From Rickettsiaceae bacterium (lineage in GTDB: Bacteria > Pseudomonadota > Alphaproteobacteria > Rickettsiales > Rickettsiaceae), in NCBI GenBank assembly GCA_029266475.1, contig JAQSWU010000003.1:1-64000 (forward strand): a DNA stretch of 64,000 bases, given 5' to 3'. The stretch's first letter is position 1. Each line of letters begins with the position of its first letter. Below, one piece after another: positions 8,980 to 18,405 of this stretch. Below the pieces are notes generated by a model that was not told the origin of the DNA, did not search any database, and was given only the letters and a program-made list of their open reading frames with translations. The position numbers and the translations under genes were made by a program.

Positions 8980-9762
8980 TTAAAGTAAGATGGCTTTATT
9001 GAACAGCTTTTTAAAATTTTCTGTAGTAGAGCTTACAACCTCTTCTAAACTTACAGCTTTTAAATCTGCTAAAAATTCAGCAGTATGCTTGGTGAAAGCA
9101 GGCTCACAGCGCTTTCCTCGCATTGGCGTTGGTGCAAGATATGGAGCATCGGTTTCAACTATTATACGTGACAAAGGAATCTCTTTTATAATTCCCTGTA
9201 AATCTTTAGCATTTTTAAAAGTTATGATACCCGAAACTGATATATACATATCAAGCTCAATCACTACTTCTGCAAGATTTTTCGTCGAAGTAAAACAATG
9301 GATCAAACCAGAAAATTTACCATTAACCTGTTCCTCTTTGAGGATTTTTATCATATCCTCATCTGCAGAACGAGAATGGATAATCACCGGCAGGCCTGTT
9401 TCTCTTGCAGCTATTATATGGTTGCGGAAACTTTCAATTTGTGCATCCCTTACCGATGTTTCATAGTAATAATCTAGTCCAGTTTCACCCAACCCTATGA
9501 CTTTTGGATGCTCACTTAATTTAATTAACTCTTCAGCACTAGGAATTGACCTTAAATCTATTTCATGCGGATGCACCCCTACTGAGCAGAATATATTATC
9601 ATATTTTTCCGCTACCCCTAATACATTCGGAAAATTATCAAGCCTAGTGCAAATAGTTTGCATATATTTCACGCCACTTGCAACCGCATTCGCTACAACC
9701 TGATCAAGGTCACCAGCAAATTCCTGCATATCAAGATGGCAATGGGAATCAACTAAAAACAT
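8980..9762 (-). CDS. tatD: TatD-family metal-dependent deoxyribonuclease
   Basis: TIM-barrel amidohydrolase-superfamily nuclease. The 260-residue product starts MFLVDSHCHLD (the H-x-H metal site) and has GLGETGLDYYY, VIIHSR, LIHCFT and the late metal ligand in ETDAPYLAP. The start codon immediately follows the metG stop (TAAATG), so the two are surely co-transcribed, as is common in bacteria. Members act as 3'-5' DNases in repair or DNA fragmentation; the physiological role here is inferred. Confidence 0.94.
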   Translation of the reverse strand: MFLVDSHCHLDMQEFAGDLDQVVANAVASGVKYMQTICTRLDNFPNVLGVAEKYDNIFCSVGVHPHEIDLRSIPSAEELIKLSEHPKVIGLGETGLDYYYETSVRDAQIESFRNHIIAARETGLPVIIHSRSADEDMIKILKEEQVNGKFSGLIHCFTSTKNLAEVVIELDMYISVSGIITFKNAKDLQGIIKEIPLSRIIVETDAPYLAPTPMRGKRCEPAFTKHTAEFLADLKAVSLEEVVSSTTENFKKLFNKAILL

Positions 9763-11298
9763 TTATGCCTCTTGGTATCTTGGGAAAATTGGCTCAGGTG
9801 TTGGAAGTTTTATTCCTGGCCTCAAAGCATACCTCTTTGAAAGAGTTGCAAATGATCTTTCACCCTGACTGATTGCTAAAGAGTCGAGTATTTTACTCGC
9901 TGACTCTGGAATAAAAGGCTGCAAAGTTATACCAATATATCTAATTGTCTCAAGCAGAACATATAATACTTCATTCATTCTCCCCAAATCAGTTTTACGT
10001 AAGTTCCATGGCGCTTCATGATCAATGAATATATTAGCCTGACTTGCAAGTTTGATGATCTCATCAAGTACTGCATTATAATTTTGGTCGTCCATATAGA
10101 CCTGAGCTTTCTCACGCCAAACGCTTGCAAGTTCTAATAAACCACCTTTATATGCCTCCTCTACAAATGCTGCACTTACCTCTGGTACTTTACCTTCGGC
10201 ATTTTTCGCGACAAAAGATAAAGTACGCTGGACAAGATTTCCTATGTTATTAGCAAGCTCAGAATTAATACGGTTTATCATATTCGCTCTAGCATAGTTA
10301 CCATCATTCCCGAATATTACTTCGCGCATTAAGAAATATCTTGTCTGATCAAGACCGAACTCTTCAATAAGCTTAAATGGATCAATAACATTGCCAACGG
10401 ATTTAGAGATTTTTTGCCCCTCATTAGTCCACCAACCGTGCGCCATAATGCTTTTTGGCACTTCAAGGCCAGCAGCCATTAAAAAAGCAGGCCAATAAAC
10501 CGCATGAAACCTGGTAATATCTTTACCCATAATATGAACATCGGCTGGCCAGAATTTTTTAAACTCTTCAGCCTCTTCGTCTGGATAACCTAAAGCAGAT
10601 ATATAATTCGTAAGTGCATCAAGCCAGACATACATAACGTGTGACTCATCCCCGGGTACAGGCACCCCCCATTTAAAACTAGTTCTTGAGACCGATAAAT
10701 CAGTAAGGCCACCTTTAACAAAGCTTATAACTTCGTTACGGCGCGATTCAGGCTTAATAAAACCTGGGTTATTCTCATAAAGCTCAAGTAATTTATCCTG
10801 CCAAGCAGATAATTTAAAGAAATAGCTTGGCTCCTCTACCCACTCGACAGGAGCTCCAGTTGGTGCAAGCCCCCCTTCAATAAGCTCGGACTCGTTATAA
10901 AAAGCTTCGTCCCTGACTGAATACCACCCTGAATATTTGCTAAGATAAATATTGCCGCTTGCGATAAGTTTATTCCATAAGCTCTGCGCAGCTTTTTTAT
11001 GCCTTTCCTCAGTAGTTCTTATAAAATCATCATTACTAATATTCATGGTAGAAAATAATTCACGGAATCTTTGTGACACTTGGTCTGTAAAAGCTTGGGG
11101 CAAAAGCCCAGCTTTTTCAGCAGATTTTTCTACCTTTTGCCCATGTTCATCCGTACCCGTTAAAAATTTTACTTCCCTACCATCTAGCCTCATAAAACGA
11201 GCTAAAACGTCGCATGCAAGAGTTGTATAAGCATGCCCAATATGTGGGACGTCATTTACATAATAAATTGGCGAAGTTACATAATATGTATTTTTCAT
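9763..11298 (-). CDS. metG: Methionyl-tRNA synthetase
   Basis: Charges tRNA-Met with methionine in the cytoplasm. The 511-residue product is a class I synthetase with the HIGH motif (PHIGHAYTT, HIGH at residues 19-22) and a KMSKS equivalent KISKS near residue 295. The helical anticodon-binding domain follows. It ends without the C-terminal tRNA-binding extension found in many longer MetRS, which fits the short alphaproteobacterial type. tatD follows with no gap. Confidence 0.97.
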   Translation of the reverse strand: MKNTYYVTSPIYYVNDVPHIGHAYTTLACDVLARFMRLDGREVKFLTGTDEHGQKVEKSAEKAGLLPQAFTDQVSQRFRELFSTMNISNDDFIRTTEERHKKAAQSLWNKLIASGNIYLSKYSGWYSVRDEAFYNESELIEGGLAPTGAPVEWVEEPSYFFKLSAWQDKLLELYENNPGFIKPESRRNEVISFVKGGLTDLSVSRTSFKWGVPVPGDESHVMYVWLDALTNYISALGYPDEEAEEFKKFWPADVHIMGKDITRFHAVYWPAFLMAAGLEVPKSIMAHGWWTNEGQKISKSVGNVIDPFKLIEEFGLDQTRYFLMREVIFGNDGNYARANMINRINSELANNIGNLVQRTLSFVAKNAEGKVPEVSAAFVEEAYKGGLLELASVWREKAQVYMDDQNYNAVLDEIIKLASQANIFIDHEAPWNLRKTDLGRMNEVLYVLLETIRYIGITLQPFIPESASKILDSLAISQGERSFATLSKRYALRPGIKLPTPEPIFPRYQEA

Positions 11299-11405
11299 AT
11301 ACTTTATAATAGTTTTCGTTTAAGTTTAAATTTTATAATATTTATAAATTAACTGCTTATAGTATAAGCAAAATCGTTTTCTGACAAGAATTTTAATTTA
11401 AGTAT

Positions 11406-13370
11406 ATGCATAGAATTGCAAAAGTCTTAGTACCTAACCTTAAGCTTGATGCTCTAAGTTACCTTATACCTGAAGGTATGGAAATCAATATTGGCGATCT
11501 TGTAAAGGTGAACCTTCGCAAAAAAGAATTACTTGGAGTAGTAGTTGCAACTCTACCCTTAAACGAAAACCTAAGCTACGATCTTAAGCCAATCAATGAA
11601 AAACTCTACATTAGCAATATTGCTACAAGTTATTTAAGTTTTTTAGACAAATTTGCAAATTATAATATGGTACCTATGGGTGCGGTGTGGAAGCTTGCCC
11701 TCCCTATAGAAATTTTTTTAAAAAGAAAGGAGCTCAAACCTCTTATTCAAAAGATTGACCAAAATGGATTTAGCCTGCCCACTCTATCATCTGAACAAGA
11801 AGCCTCTTACCAGAATATAAAAAATAATTCTGGGGTTACCTTGCTTAAAGGAATTACTGGCTCAGGTAAAACTGAAATCTATTTCCATTTAGCAGCCGAC
11901 GCTTTAAGAGAAGGTAAACAAGTACTTATAATGCTACCTGAAATTGCTCTTTCTACGCAAATGATAAATCGCTTTAAAAGCAGGTTTAACTTTGAGCCGG
12001 TTGTGTGGAATTCTGCTATTAAAGTTAGCCAGAAGCGTAATATACTACTTGGCCTTATGAGGGGTGACGTTAAACTCGTAATAGGCTCCAGAAGTTCTCT
12101 TTTATTACCATATAAAAACTTAAGCTTAATTATAATTGACGAAGAACATGACGCTTCTTATAAGCAAGATGAAGGTATTGTTTATAACGCTAGAGATATG
12201 GCAATACTTCGTGGATTTATGGAAAAATTTCCTATTCTACTTTGTTCAGCCACCCCTTCAATTGAAACATACGTAAATGCGCATGATAAAAAATATAATT
12301 TTGTTGAGTTAAATTCTCGTTATGGGGTGGATAGCTTACCAGAAATTAAAGCAATAGATTTGCTTAAAGAACAACTAGAGCAGGATCGCTGGATTTCTCC
12401 AAGTCTTAAGCTAGCTATCACACAAACCCTTGCTAAGAACTATCAGGTATTAATATTCTTGAATCGCCGTGGATATGCCCCATTAATGCTCTGTAAATGC
12501 TGCGGTTATCGCTATAGCTGTCCTTCATGTTCAGCCTGGCTTGTCTACCATAAATCAAAATCTAGGCTAGAATGTCACCATTGCGGACAAGTCTCGGCTA
12601 TGAAAAAGATTTGTCCAAGCTGCAGAGAAGAAACTAACTGGATAGCCTGCGGCCCAGGCGTTGAAAGAATAGCAGATGAAGTCGAACTATTATTTCCAAA
12701 TCATAGAATTCAGGTTGTTACCAAGGATACAATTCAAAAACCTGAGCAAGCTAAAGAAATATTGAATAAAATTGAACAGCATCAAGTAGATATTATTATT
12801 GGTACGCAAATAATAACTAAAGGGTATCATTTTCCTTCATTAAATCTTGTTGGTGTGATTGATGGTGACTTTGGTTTAAATGGAGGCGACTTAAAAGCTT
12901 CAGAGCGCACATATCAGCTATTGAACCAAGTAAGCGGTAGGGCTGGAAGAGTCAAAGAGCGGGGAGTAGTTTATATCCAGACCTATCACCCAGATAGCAT
13001 AATCCTGAAGGCTCTTAAAGAAAATGATGAAAATAAGTTTTTTAGCTACGAAATATCGTCACGGAAAGCAACCTCAATGCCCCCTTTTGCCAGGATGGCA
13101 GCTATTTTAATTTCAGGCAAAGATGAGAGTAAAACATTGTCCCTTGCCATGAAGATTGTAAACCTTGCTCCTATTAATGATAATTTGAAGGTGCTAGGCC
13201 CTGCCCCTTCTCTAATGTATAAGTTAAAGAATAAATACAGGTATCGAATTTTAGTGAGTTGCGATAAAAAATACAATCTTCAAGATGTTATAAGACGTTG
13301 GCTTGACCAGATAAAATTACCATCCTGGTCTAGTATCAAAATTGACATAGACCCTTATAGTTTTTACTAA
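11406..13370 (+). CDS. priA: Primosomal protein N' (replication restart helicase)
   Basis: 3'-5' DNA helicase that reloads the replisome at stalled forks. The 654-residue protein has a short N-terminal DNA-binding domain, Walker A GITGSGKTE at 149-157 and the DEEHD box near 245. A zinc-binding Cys cluster (CKCCGYRYSCPSC, then CHHCG and CPSC) follows near 360-410, then helicase motifs GTQIITKGYHFP and GRAGR. It is somewhat shorter than E. coli PriA but has all core motifs. It is divergent from metG and is followed 27 bases later by the NadA-like gene. Confidence 0.96.
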   Translation: MHRIAKVLVPNLKLDALSYLIPEGMEINIGDLVKVNLRKKELLGVVVATLPLNENLSYDLKPINEKLYISNIATSYLSFLDKFANYNMVPMGAVWKLALPIEIFLKRKELKPLIQKIDQNGFSLPTLSSEQEASYQNIKNNSGVTLLKGITGSGKTEIYFHLAADALREGKQVLIMLPEIALSTQMINRFKSRFNFEPVVWNSAIKVSQKRNILLGLMRGDVKLVIGSRSSLLLPYKNLSLIIIDEEHDASYKQDEGIVYNARDMAILRGFMEKFPILLCSATPSIETYVNAHDKKYNFVELNSRYGVDSLPEIKAIDLLKEQLEQDRWISPSLKLAITQTLAKNYQVLIFLNRRGYAPLMLCKCCGYRYSCPSCSAWLVYHKSKSRLECHHCGQVSAMKKICPSCREETNWIACGPGVERIADEVELLFPNHRIQVVTKDTIQKPEQAKEILNKIEQHQVDIIIGTQIITKGYHFPSLNLVGVIDGDFGLNGGDLKASERTYQLLNQVSGRAGRVKERGVVYIQTYHPDSIILKALKENDENKFFSYEISSRKATSMPPFARMAAILISGKDESKTLSLAMKIVNLAPINDNLKVLGPAPSLMYKLKNKYRYRILVSCDKKYNLQDVIRRWLDQIKLPSWSSIKIDIDPYSFY

Positions 13371-13397
13371 ACACTTTCATTTAGATGAAATTTTTTA

Positions 13398-14369
13398 ATG
13401 TATACTAAGCTTGTTGCTGCTTTACTTATAGTTTATACTTGTAATCAGCTCATATATCACTTTGTAAGCTATATTATTATGAAACATTATATTACCCATA
13501 TTTCTAATATTGAAGAAGATATACTAAAGCTTAAAACCAAACTTAATGCCAAGCTCATATCTCATCATTTCCAAGATTCAGAAGTTATTGATATTGTAGA
13601 TTTCATTGGCAGCACAGCTGAAATTATTAGATATATAGAAACTATCGAAAATAATAATATCTTATTAGCTACCACTATAAAGGTCGCCGAATTAATAAAT
13701 AAGTTCTTTCCAGATAGGAATATAATAATACCGCGACAATGTTCTTATTATCAATTAGACGAAGCTAAAATAGTAGATTTTTTACAATCTAAGAAAAAGC
13801 TGGCAAATATTGGAATACTTGCGCATCTAAACAGCTCAAATTCCTTGAAAACTATTGCTAATCATGTTTTCACTATATCTAATATCGAACAGATATTAGA
13901 TGAATGCGATAGCTTCGATGAAATCTTGCTTATAGGATCGAAGAATCTTGGCCGTTATTTTAGCAAGAGATTTGCAAAACCTATAACCGGTGTATTAAAT
14001 TATAAAGATTTCCATGCTAGTTTTTCTGAAGCAAGCTTAATTAAGGTAAAGGCAGGCCATCCAACCGCTATAATCATTGCGCATCCTGAATGTAGCGAAC
14101 GAGTTTTAGAATATGCTGATTTCGTAGGCTCTAACAGACAACTCATCGAGTATGTTAAAAACTATAGAAGCGAACAGTTTATAGTACTTGCAGAACCAAG
14201 TATTATTTACATTATGCAAAATAATAGTGATAATGTATATTTAGACGTCCCAAGGATAAATGCTCAAGGTCGCTTTGAAAGCAACTTTTTTAGCGAGCTA
14301 CATACAAACCTTGATGAAATTTATAATTGTTTAAAGGAGTTTGATGCAAGGCTTATTGAAGGCTCTTAG
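13398..14369 (+). CDS. Degenerate quinolinate synthase (NadA)-like protein
   Basis: A 323-residue protein that aligns along its length with NadA, which makes quinolinate for NAD using a [4Fe-4S] cluster. Family-like stretches are ISHHFQDSEV (HYYxDPE in NadA), GSKNLGRYFSKR (PDKHLGRYVQK), AHPECSERVLEYADFVGS and FIVLAEPSIIYIMQ. Cys115 (RQCSYY) matches one cluster ligand. The Cys expected in the WxGxCxVH segment is replaced (NYKDFHASF), and the C-terminal cluster Cys is missing near residues 290-303. The substrate-site Tyr is Phe. It is therefore probably not a working quinolinate synthase. The N-terminal 27 residues are hydrophobic, and translation could instead begin at the ATG at 13479. Function unknown. 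Confidence 0.65.
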   Translation: MYTKLVAALLIVYTCNQLIYHFVSYIIMKHYITHISNIEEDILKLKTKLNAKLISHHFQDSEVIDIVDFIGSTAEIIRYIETIENNNILLATTIKVAELINKFFPDRNIIIPRQCSYYQLDEAKIVDFLQSKKKLANIGILAHLNSSNSLKTIANHVFTISNIEQILDECDSFDEILLIGSKNLGRYFSKRFAKPITGVLNYKDFHASFSEASLIKVKAGHPTAIIIAHPECSERVLEYADFVGSNRQLIEYVKNYRSEQFIVLAEPSIIYIMQNNSDNVYLDVPRINAQGRFESNFFSELHTNLDEIYNCLKEFDARLIEGS

Positions 14370-14381
14370 TAAGCATAAGGC

Positions 14382-15032
14382 TCACATCTGTATGCCTTTG
14401 AAATTATTCTTTTTAAATTTATTATGATAATGGTTAAGTTTTTTTAGCATAGAAGGCGAATATTTAGCTAAATCCTTAGGCTTACCACCTTCGTATTTAC
14501 TAGCCCTTTTAAGCCCGCCAATAATCATATTATTAATAAAATTAATAGCACCACTCTCCCCTGCTATCCGACGAGGATTCATAACTTTGTAAATCTCATA
14601 TATGGCGAATCGCTCCAAAAGTTTCTTTCTAGCATGATTCATACGCTTTTGCTCTTTACTGTTAGGATCATCCTTAGAAGCTCCTATTAGTTTAGCCTTA
14701 TTTTTCCCTTGCGTAAGAAGGTAAATCCTAAGAGACTTAATCCTCTTTGCAAGCTTTGCTTTATATTGACTAGCAGTCTTATCCTCAAGAGAACCCGCTC
14801 CTATTAACTCCTCAATAAAGGATTCTAAAAGCTGATTAAGAGCAGCCTCCATCCCACTATTATCATCATTTTCAATACCTTCTAAAATTTTTTGGATTGC
14901 TGTTTTAAGCTCCTTATTATCTTGAATAGTTTTAAAATGCTCATCCTCATCAGAAGGGCAGTCTTCAAATATCTCTTTAAGAAGCTTTTGCTCAAACTCT
15001 TTTGCTATTTCCTTGCTTTTATCTTGTTCCAC
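14382..15032 (-). CDS. Conserved-looking hypothetical protein, basic helical
   Basis: A 216-residue protein, not assigned with confidence. The first third is acidic (EIFEDCPSDEDEHF). The rest is helical and very basic, ending KYSPSMLKKLNHYHNKFKKN. There is no signal peptide or membrane segment. Its start lies inside the end of the upstream unknown gene (15005-15424), an overlap of 28 bases, so the two are translationally linked. It resembles rickettsial conserved proteins of unknown function (possibly the DUF5394 group), which I cannot confirm. It is convergent with the NadA-like gene. Confidence 0.6.
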   Translation of the reverse strand: MEQDKSKEIAKEFEQKLLKEIFEDCPSDEDEHFKTIQDNKELKTAIQKILEGIENDDNSGMEAALNQLLESFIEELIGAGSLEDKTASQYKAKLAKRIKSLRIYLLTQGKNKAKLIGASKDDPNSKEQKRMNHARKKLLERFAIYEIYKVMNPRRIAGESGAINFINNMIIGGLKRASKYEGGKPKDLAKYSPSMLKKLNHYHNKFKKNNFKGIQM

Positions 15033-15424
15033 TTAGGATGTCTCCGTGCATTTGGCTCAGGAATATATTCCTTAATTGAAAAATGTCCTCGGTAAGTCTT
15101 ATATAAAGTTAAACCTTGATGCTCTTCAATTATAGATTTACAAAGATAGGCTGTGTCAATTGGTTTCTGTCTTTTGGCAAATTTATTTTCACCGTTTGTG
15201 CAAATTTCCGTTATATCCATATGCTGCCAGACTAGACCATCAAAAATTTTGCATTTAAAATAACCGCTAAATCTTGTATTCTCATAATCGCCAGCGATTA
15301 TTGCTGTTGCATCATCGCTTAAATAAAGCTTAATGTCGCCAATTTTTGCTAAAGCTATTAGGTCTTCATCTTCATACTTTATGTAGACTCTACCCGAAGT
15401 AATAATTTTTTTTGGTATTGCCAT
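15005..15424 (-). CDS. Hypothetical protein, first of an overlapping pair
   Basis: A 139-residue protein of mixed strand and helix content starting MAIPKKIITSGRVYIKYEDE. No signal peptide, membrane segment or known motif was recognised. The C-terminus is basic (RRHPKWNKIKARK). Its 3' end overlaps the next gene by 28 bases in another frame, indicating an operon. Codon use is like the neighbouring genes. Function unknown. Confidence 0.6.
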   Translation of the reverse strand: MAIPKKIITSGRVYIKYEDEDLIALAKIGDIKLYLSDDATAIIAGDYENTRFSGYFKCKIFDGLVWQHMDITEICTNGENKFAKRQKPIDTAYLCKSIIEEHQGLTLYKTYRGHFSIKEYIPEPNARRHPKWNKIKARK

Positions 15425-15665
15425 AAATATATTCCTTAAAATAATTGGTATTGTTATTCCATATATAAGACATTGGTAAAGAGAATCTTCACTGAATTTA
15501 GCTAGTTTTATAAAATATTCAACTATATTTGTGACACCTCAATCTCTATAGACCGTCATTGACACAGAACAAATTATAGAATAAATTAATATATTGAAAA
15601 ACTCTATAAGGTCAGAGCTTCAGCACATTTCTATAACTAAATACAGTAAAGTTAAGGATTGATTT

Positions 15666-15866
15666 ATGGTAAATGGCATCCAAAATGATATTATAGAAAA
15701 TAATCTAAGAATGCTTAGAGACCCAAAAGGCTTACCTAAGGAAAAAATTTTATCCTTAGTAAAAGAAACTTTAAAGCAACTCGGTTATTCAGGTGAAGAT
15801 ATTGCAATATTTAGCGACTCAATTGCGGAGCAAGTTTACAATGCGCAAATTTCTAAATCAAGCTAA
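15666..15866 (+). CDS. Small hypothetical protein, 66 residues
   Basis: Short open frame starting MVNGIQNDIIENNLRMLRDP, predicted to be helical and soluble. A TAAGGATTGATTT stretch with a modest AAGGA-like binding site precedes the ATG. It lies between the unknown pair and rpe and ends 4 bases before the rpe stop on the other strand. Amphipathic helices such as KEKILSLVKETLKQLGY support real coding, but there is no recognised family. Confidence 0.5.
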   Translation: MVNGIQNDIIENNLRMLRDPKGLPKEKILSLVKETLKQLGYSGEDIAIFSDSIAEQVYNAQISKSS

Positions 15867-15869
15867 CCC

Positions 15870-16532
15870 TTAAACTAACAAATTAAGTTTTTTAATCCTA
15901 GCCTTATACTGACTCTCTCCTCCTGAGAAAATAAAGCTTCCAGCAACCAGCATATCTGCACCAGCATCTAATATCTCTTTTATGTTTGTATCATTTACTC
16001 CCCCATCTACTGATAATATAGCACGTTTTAAGTTTCTATCTAGCAAGCTCCTAATATCACGAATTTTATTTATTTGCGACGGGATAAATCGCTGACCTCC
16101 GAAGCCGGGGTTTACAGTCATTACTAAAATTAAGTCCAAATAATCAATAATATACTCTAAAACCGAGCTACTAGTGGATGGGAGTAATGAAATTCCAGCT
16201 TTTACTCCTAAAGATTTAATTTTATTCAGCAATCTATCGATATGTTTTTCAGCTTCGAAGTGTACAGTTATATAATCTGCGCCAGCATCAACGAATTGTG
16301 AAATAAATTTTTCTGGTGAATCAACCATCAAATGAACGTCGAATGGTAGGGACGTATATTTCCTTATAGATTCAATAACATCTGGACCTATTGTAATATT
16401 CGGAACAAAACAGCCGTCCATTACATCAATATGTATCATATCTGCCCCTGCTTCAGTGATTGCCTCGATCTCTTCACCAAGCCTTGCAAAGTCAGCCGAT
16501 AAGATTGAAGGAGCAACTAATATTCTTTTCAT
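15870..16532 (-). CDS. rpe: Ribulose-phosphate 3-epimerase
   Basis: Interconverts ribulose-5-phosphate and xylulose-5-phosphate in the non-oxidative pentose phosphate pathway. The 220-residue TIM barrel shows APSILSADFARLGEE, the metal-site segment HIDVMDGCFVPN, VHLMV, MTVNPGFGGQRF and the late catalytic Asp in SVDGGVN. Length is typical. It lies downstream of flhB on the same strand, separated by 56 bases. Confidence 0.96.
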   Translation of the reverse strand: MKRILVAPSILSADFARLGEEIEAITEAGADMIHIDVMDGCFVPNITIGPDVIESIRKYTSLPFDVHLMVDSPEKFISQFVDAGADYITVHFEAEKHIDRLLNKIKSLGVKAGISLLPSTSSSVLEYIIDYLDLILVMTVNPGFGGQRFIPSQINKIRDIRSLLDRNLKRAILSVDGGVNDTNIKEILDAGADMLVAGSFIFSGGESQYKARIKKLNLLV

Positions 16533-16588
16533 GTTTCTTCCCTAAATTTTTGATATGAAGGTGATACTATAAAAGTTTTTATAGTAAT

Positions 16589-17659
16589 TTACCTCTTGCC
16601 TTTAAGTTTATAAATGTAGCTAATAATCTGCGCAACCGCTTCATAATATTCTACAAGTATTTCTTCGTCAACCTCTACGTTATCGTATAAGGCCCGAGCC
16701 AGCTCTTTATTTTCCACTAAAGGAATATCATTCTCTTTAGCTAATTCTCTAATTTTTAAAGCTATAAAATCTTGCCCCTTGGCAATTAACTTTGGCGCCG
16801 GCATAGTGGAATTATATTGTAGTGCTATTGAGTAGTGAGTAGGGTTAGTAATGATTACATCTGCTTTTGGAATGACCGAAGTTAAACCACTCTTAACTCG
16901 CTCGCGGCCTAAAGAACGCATTTTTTGCTTAACCTCGGGATTACCTTCGCTTTGCTTATATTCTTGTTTTATCTCTTCTTTGGTCATCCTTAAGGATTTA
17001 TAATATTCATACCTCTGGTAGAAGTAATCTGCCGCTGCAAGCACAGCCATCATAATACAGACCATCATCAATATTTGATTTATTAGTTCCTGGGTTTTAC
17101 TTAGTAATGTACTTAGCTCAATATGCTGATAGAATTCCAAAGTATCTATATTCGATACTATGTATAAATATAAACAGGTAAACATAACGGTTATTTTTAA
17201 AATTCCTTTTAAAAATTCTACTAAGGATCTGACAGAAAAAATACGCTTAAATCCCGCAAAAGGAGATATTCTTGAAAGTTCAGGAATCAAAGGCTCGGCA
17301 GAAACATTAATTTGCCCCTGCTGAGCAAATGACGCAAAAATAGCGGCAAGTGTTAAAGCGAATAGAGGAATAACCGAATATGCAAAAGTTTTTGCTAGAA
17401 GAGCTCTCATCAAAGTTTTAAAGCCTTTCTCACTAATATCTATATCGTGAGCATTCTCTATAAATGATTTTAGCATTAAGCCAGTACTATTATAAGTATA
17501 AGGGAGAACCCAGGCAGCCAGCATTGAAAGCACAAGAATCATAAAGAAACTTGTTACCTCGCGGGAGTTAACTATTTGCCCTTTCTCTAAAGCTTCATCT
17601 AACCGCCGCTGCGTGGGCTCTTCCGTTTTCGATTCAGGATCTTCGCCTTCTTCTGCCAT
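16589..17659 (-). CDS. flhB: Flagellar biosynthesis protein FlhB (type III export switch)
   Basis: Inner-membrane component of the flagellar type III export gate that switches substrate specificity. The 356-residue protein begins with the family's charged start (GEDPESKTEEPTQRRLDEA) and has four membrane segments between about 35 and 215. A cytoplasmic domain with the self-cleavage site NPTH (residues 272-275, in TNPTHYSIALQY) follows, and the C-terminal GIPLVENKELARALY-like segment is intact (DIPLVENKELARALY). No frameshift is visible, so export function may be retained. Closeness to FlhB rather than a virulence SctU is judged from these motifs. Other flagellar genes are not in the window. 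Confidence 0.93.
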   Translation of the reverse strand: MAEEGEDPESKTEEPTQRRLDEALEKGQIVNSREVTSFFMILVLSMLAAWVLPYTYNSTGLMLKSFIENAHDIDISEKGFKTLMRALLAKTFAYSVIPLFALTLAAIFASFAQQGQINVSAEPLIPELSRISPFAGFKRIFSVRSLVEFLKGILKITVMFTCLYLYIVSNIDTLEFYQHIELSTLLSKTQELINQILMMVCIMMAVLAAADYFYQRYEYYKSLRMTKEEIKQEYKQSEGNPEVKQKMRSLGRERVKSGLTSVIPKADVIITNPTHYSIALQYNSTMPAPKLIAKGQDFIALKIRELAKENDIPLVENKELARALYDNVEVDEEILVEYYEAVAQIISYIYKLKGKR

Positions 17660-17890
17660 TTAATATTACTATTTGAATATTTATGCTTATATAGTTTATT
17701 TGTCTTGAAGGACTTTTTTTTAAGCTAATTAGTATTAATTTACAGCTTGTTAGGCTTATAAAATTGGTACATAGTCTTTTTATTTTACTAAAGCTGCGAT
17801 AAAACTATTTATATATTTTGAAAAATAGCTTATAATCTGATTAAACTTAGCAAATAACAACTTATATTAGTATTGAATTTGTCTCAAAAG

Positions 17891-18397
17891 ATGAATATTG
17901 AACCAATACTGTTACAGAATTACGATAAATGGCTCTTTTATCAAGAAGAGATTAATCCTAACCAGGTTAAAAACATTCTATATAGCGTATTCGATAACAT
18001 TGAACTATTTCCTGAGAACGTTACTGTTGAACTGTGTTTAGCCTTGGAATCTGATATAGAGATCCAACGACTAAATAAAGAGTTCAGACATAAGAACAAA
18101 CCTACAAACGTACTTTCTTTTCCCTTACACGAATTAACCGCTGGACAGAACATTGAAAATCATATTGTAGGTGGCCATATATATCTAGGAGATATAGTAT
18201 TCGCTTTTGAAACTATTGAACGAGAAGTAGAATTTCAACAGAAGACTTTTATGAATCATTTCACGCATCTTTTAGTGCACTCTACCTTGCACTTACTAGG
18301 TTACGACCACGAAGAGGGTACTGACGCTGAGATCATGGAAGCTCTAGAAGTGAAAATTTTAAGCAATTTAAACATACCATCACCATATATAATTTAA
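17891..18397 (+). CDS. ybeY: Endoribonuclease YbeY
   Basis: Zinc-dependent endoribonuclease needed for 16S rRNA 3' maturation and ribosome quality control. The conserved RHKNKPTNVLSFP segment is present, and the zinc motif H-x3-H-x5-H appears in HLLVHSTLHLLGYDHEEG. The frame is open from a TTG at 17873, but the ATG at 17891 gives a more usual length of 168 residues. Neither start has a strong ribosome binding site. It is followed 8 bases later by the CorC/TlyC gene, the classic ybeY-corC pairing. Confidence 0.92.
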   Translation: MNIEPILLQNYDKWLFYQEEINPNQVKNILYSVFDNIELFPENVTVELCLALESDIEIQRLNKEFRHKNKPTNVLSFPLHELTAGQNIENHIVGGHIYLGDIVFAFETIEREVEFQQKTFMNHFTHLLVHSTLHLLGYDHEEGTDAEIMEALEVKILSNLNIPSPYII

Positions 18398-18405
18398 GGA
18401 ATTAT

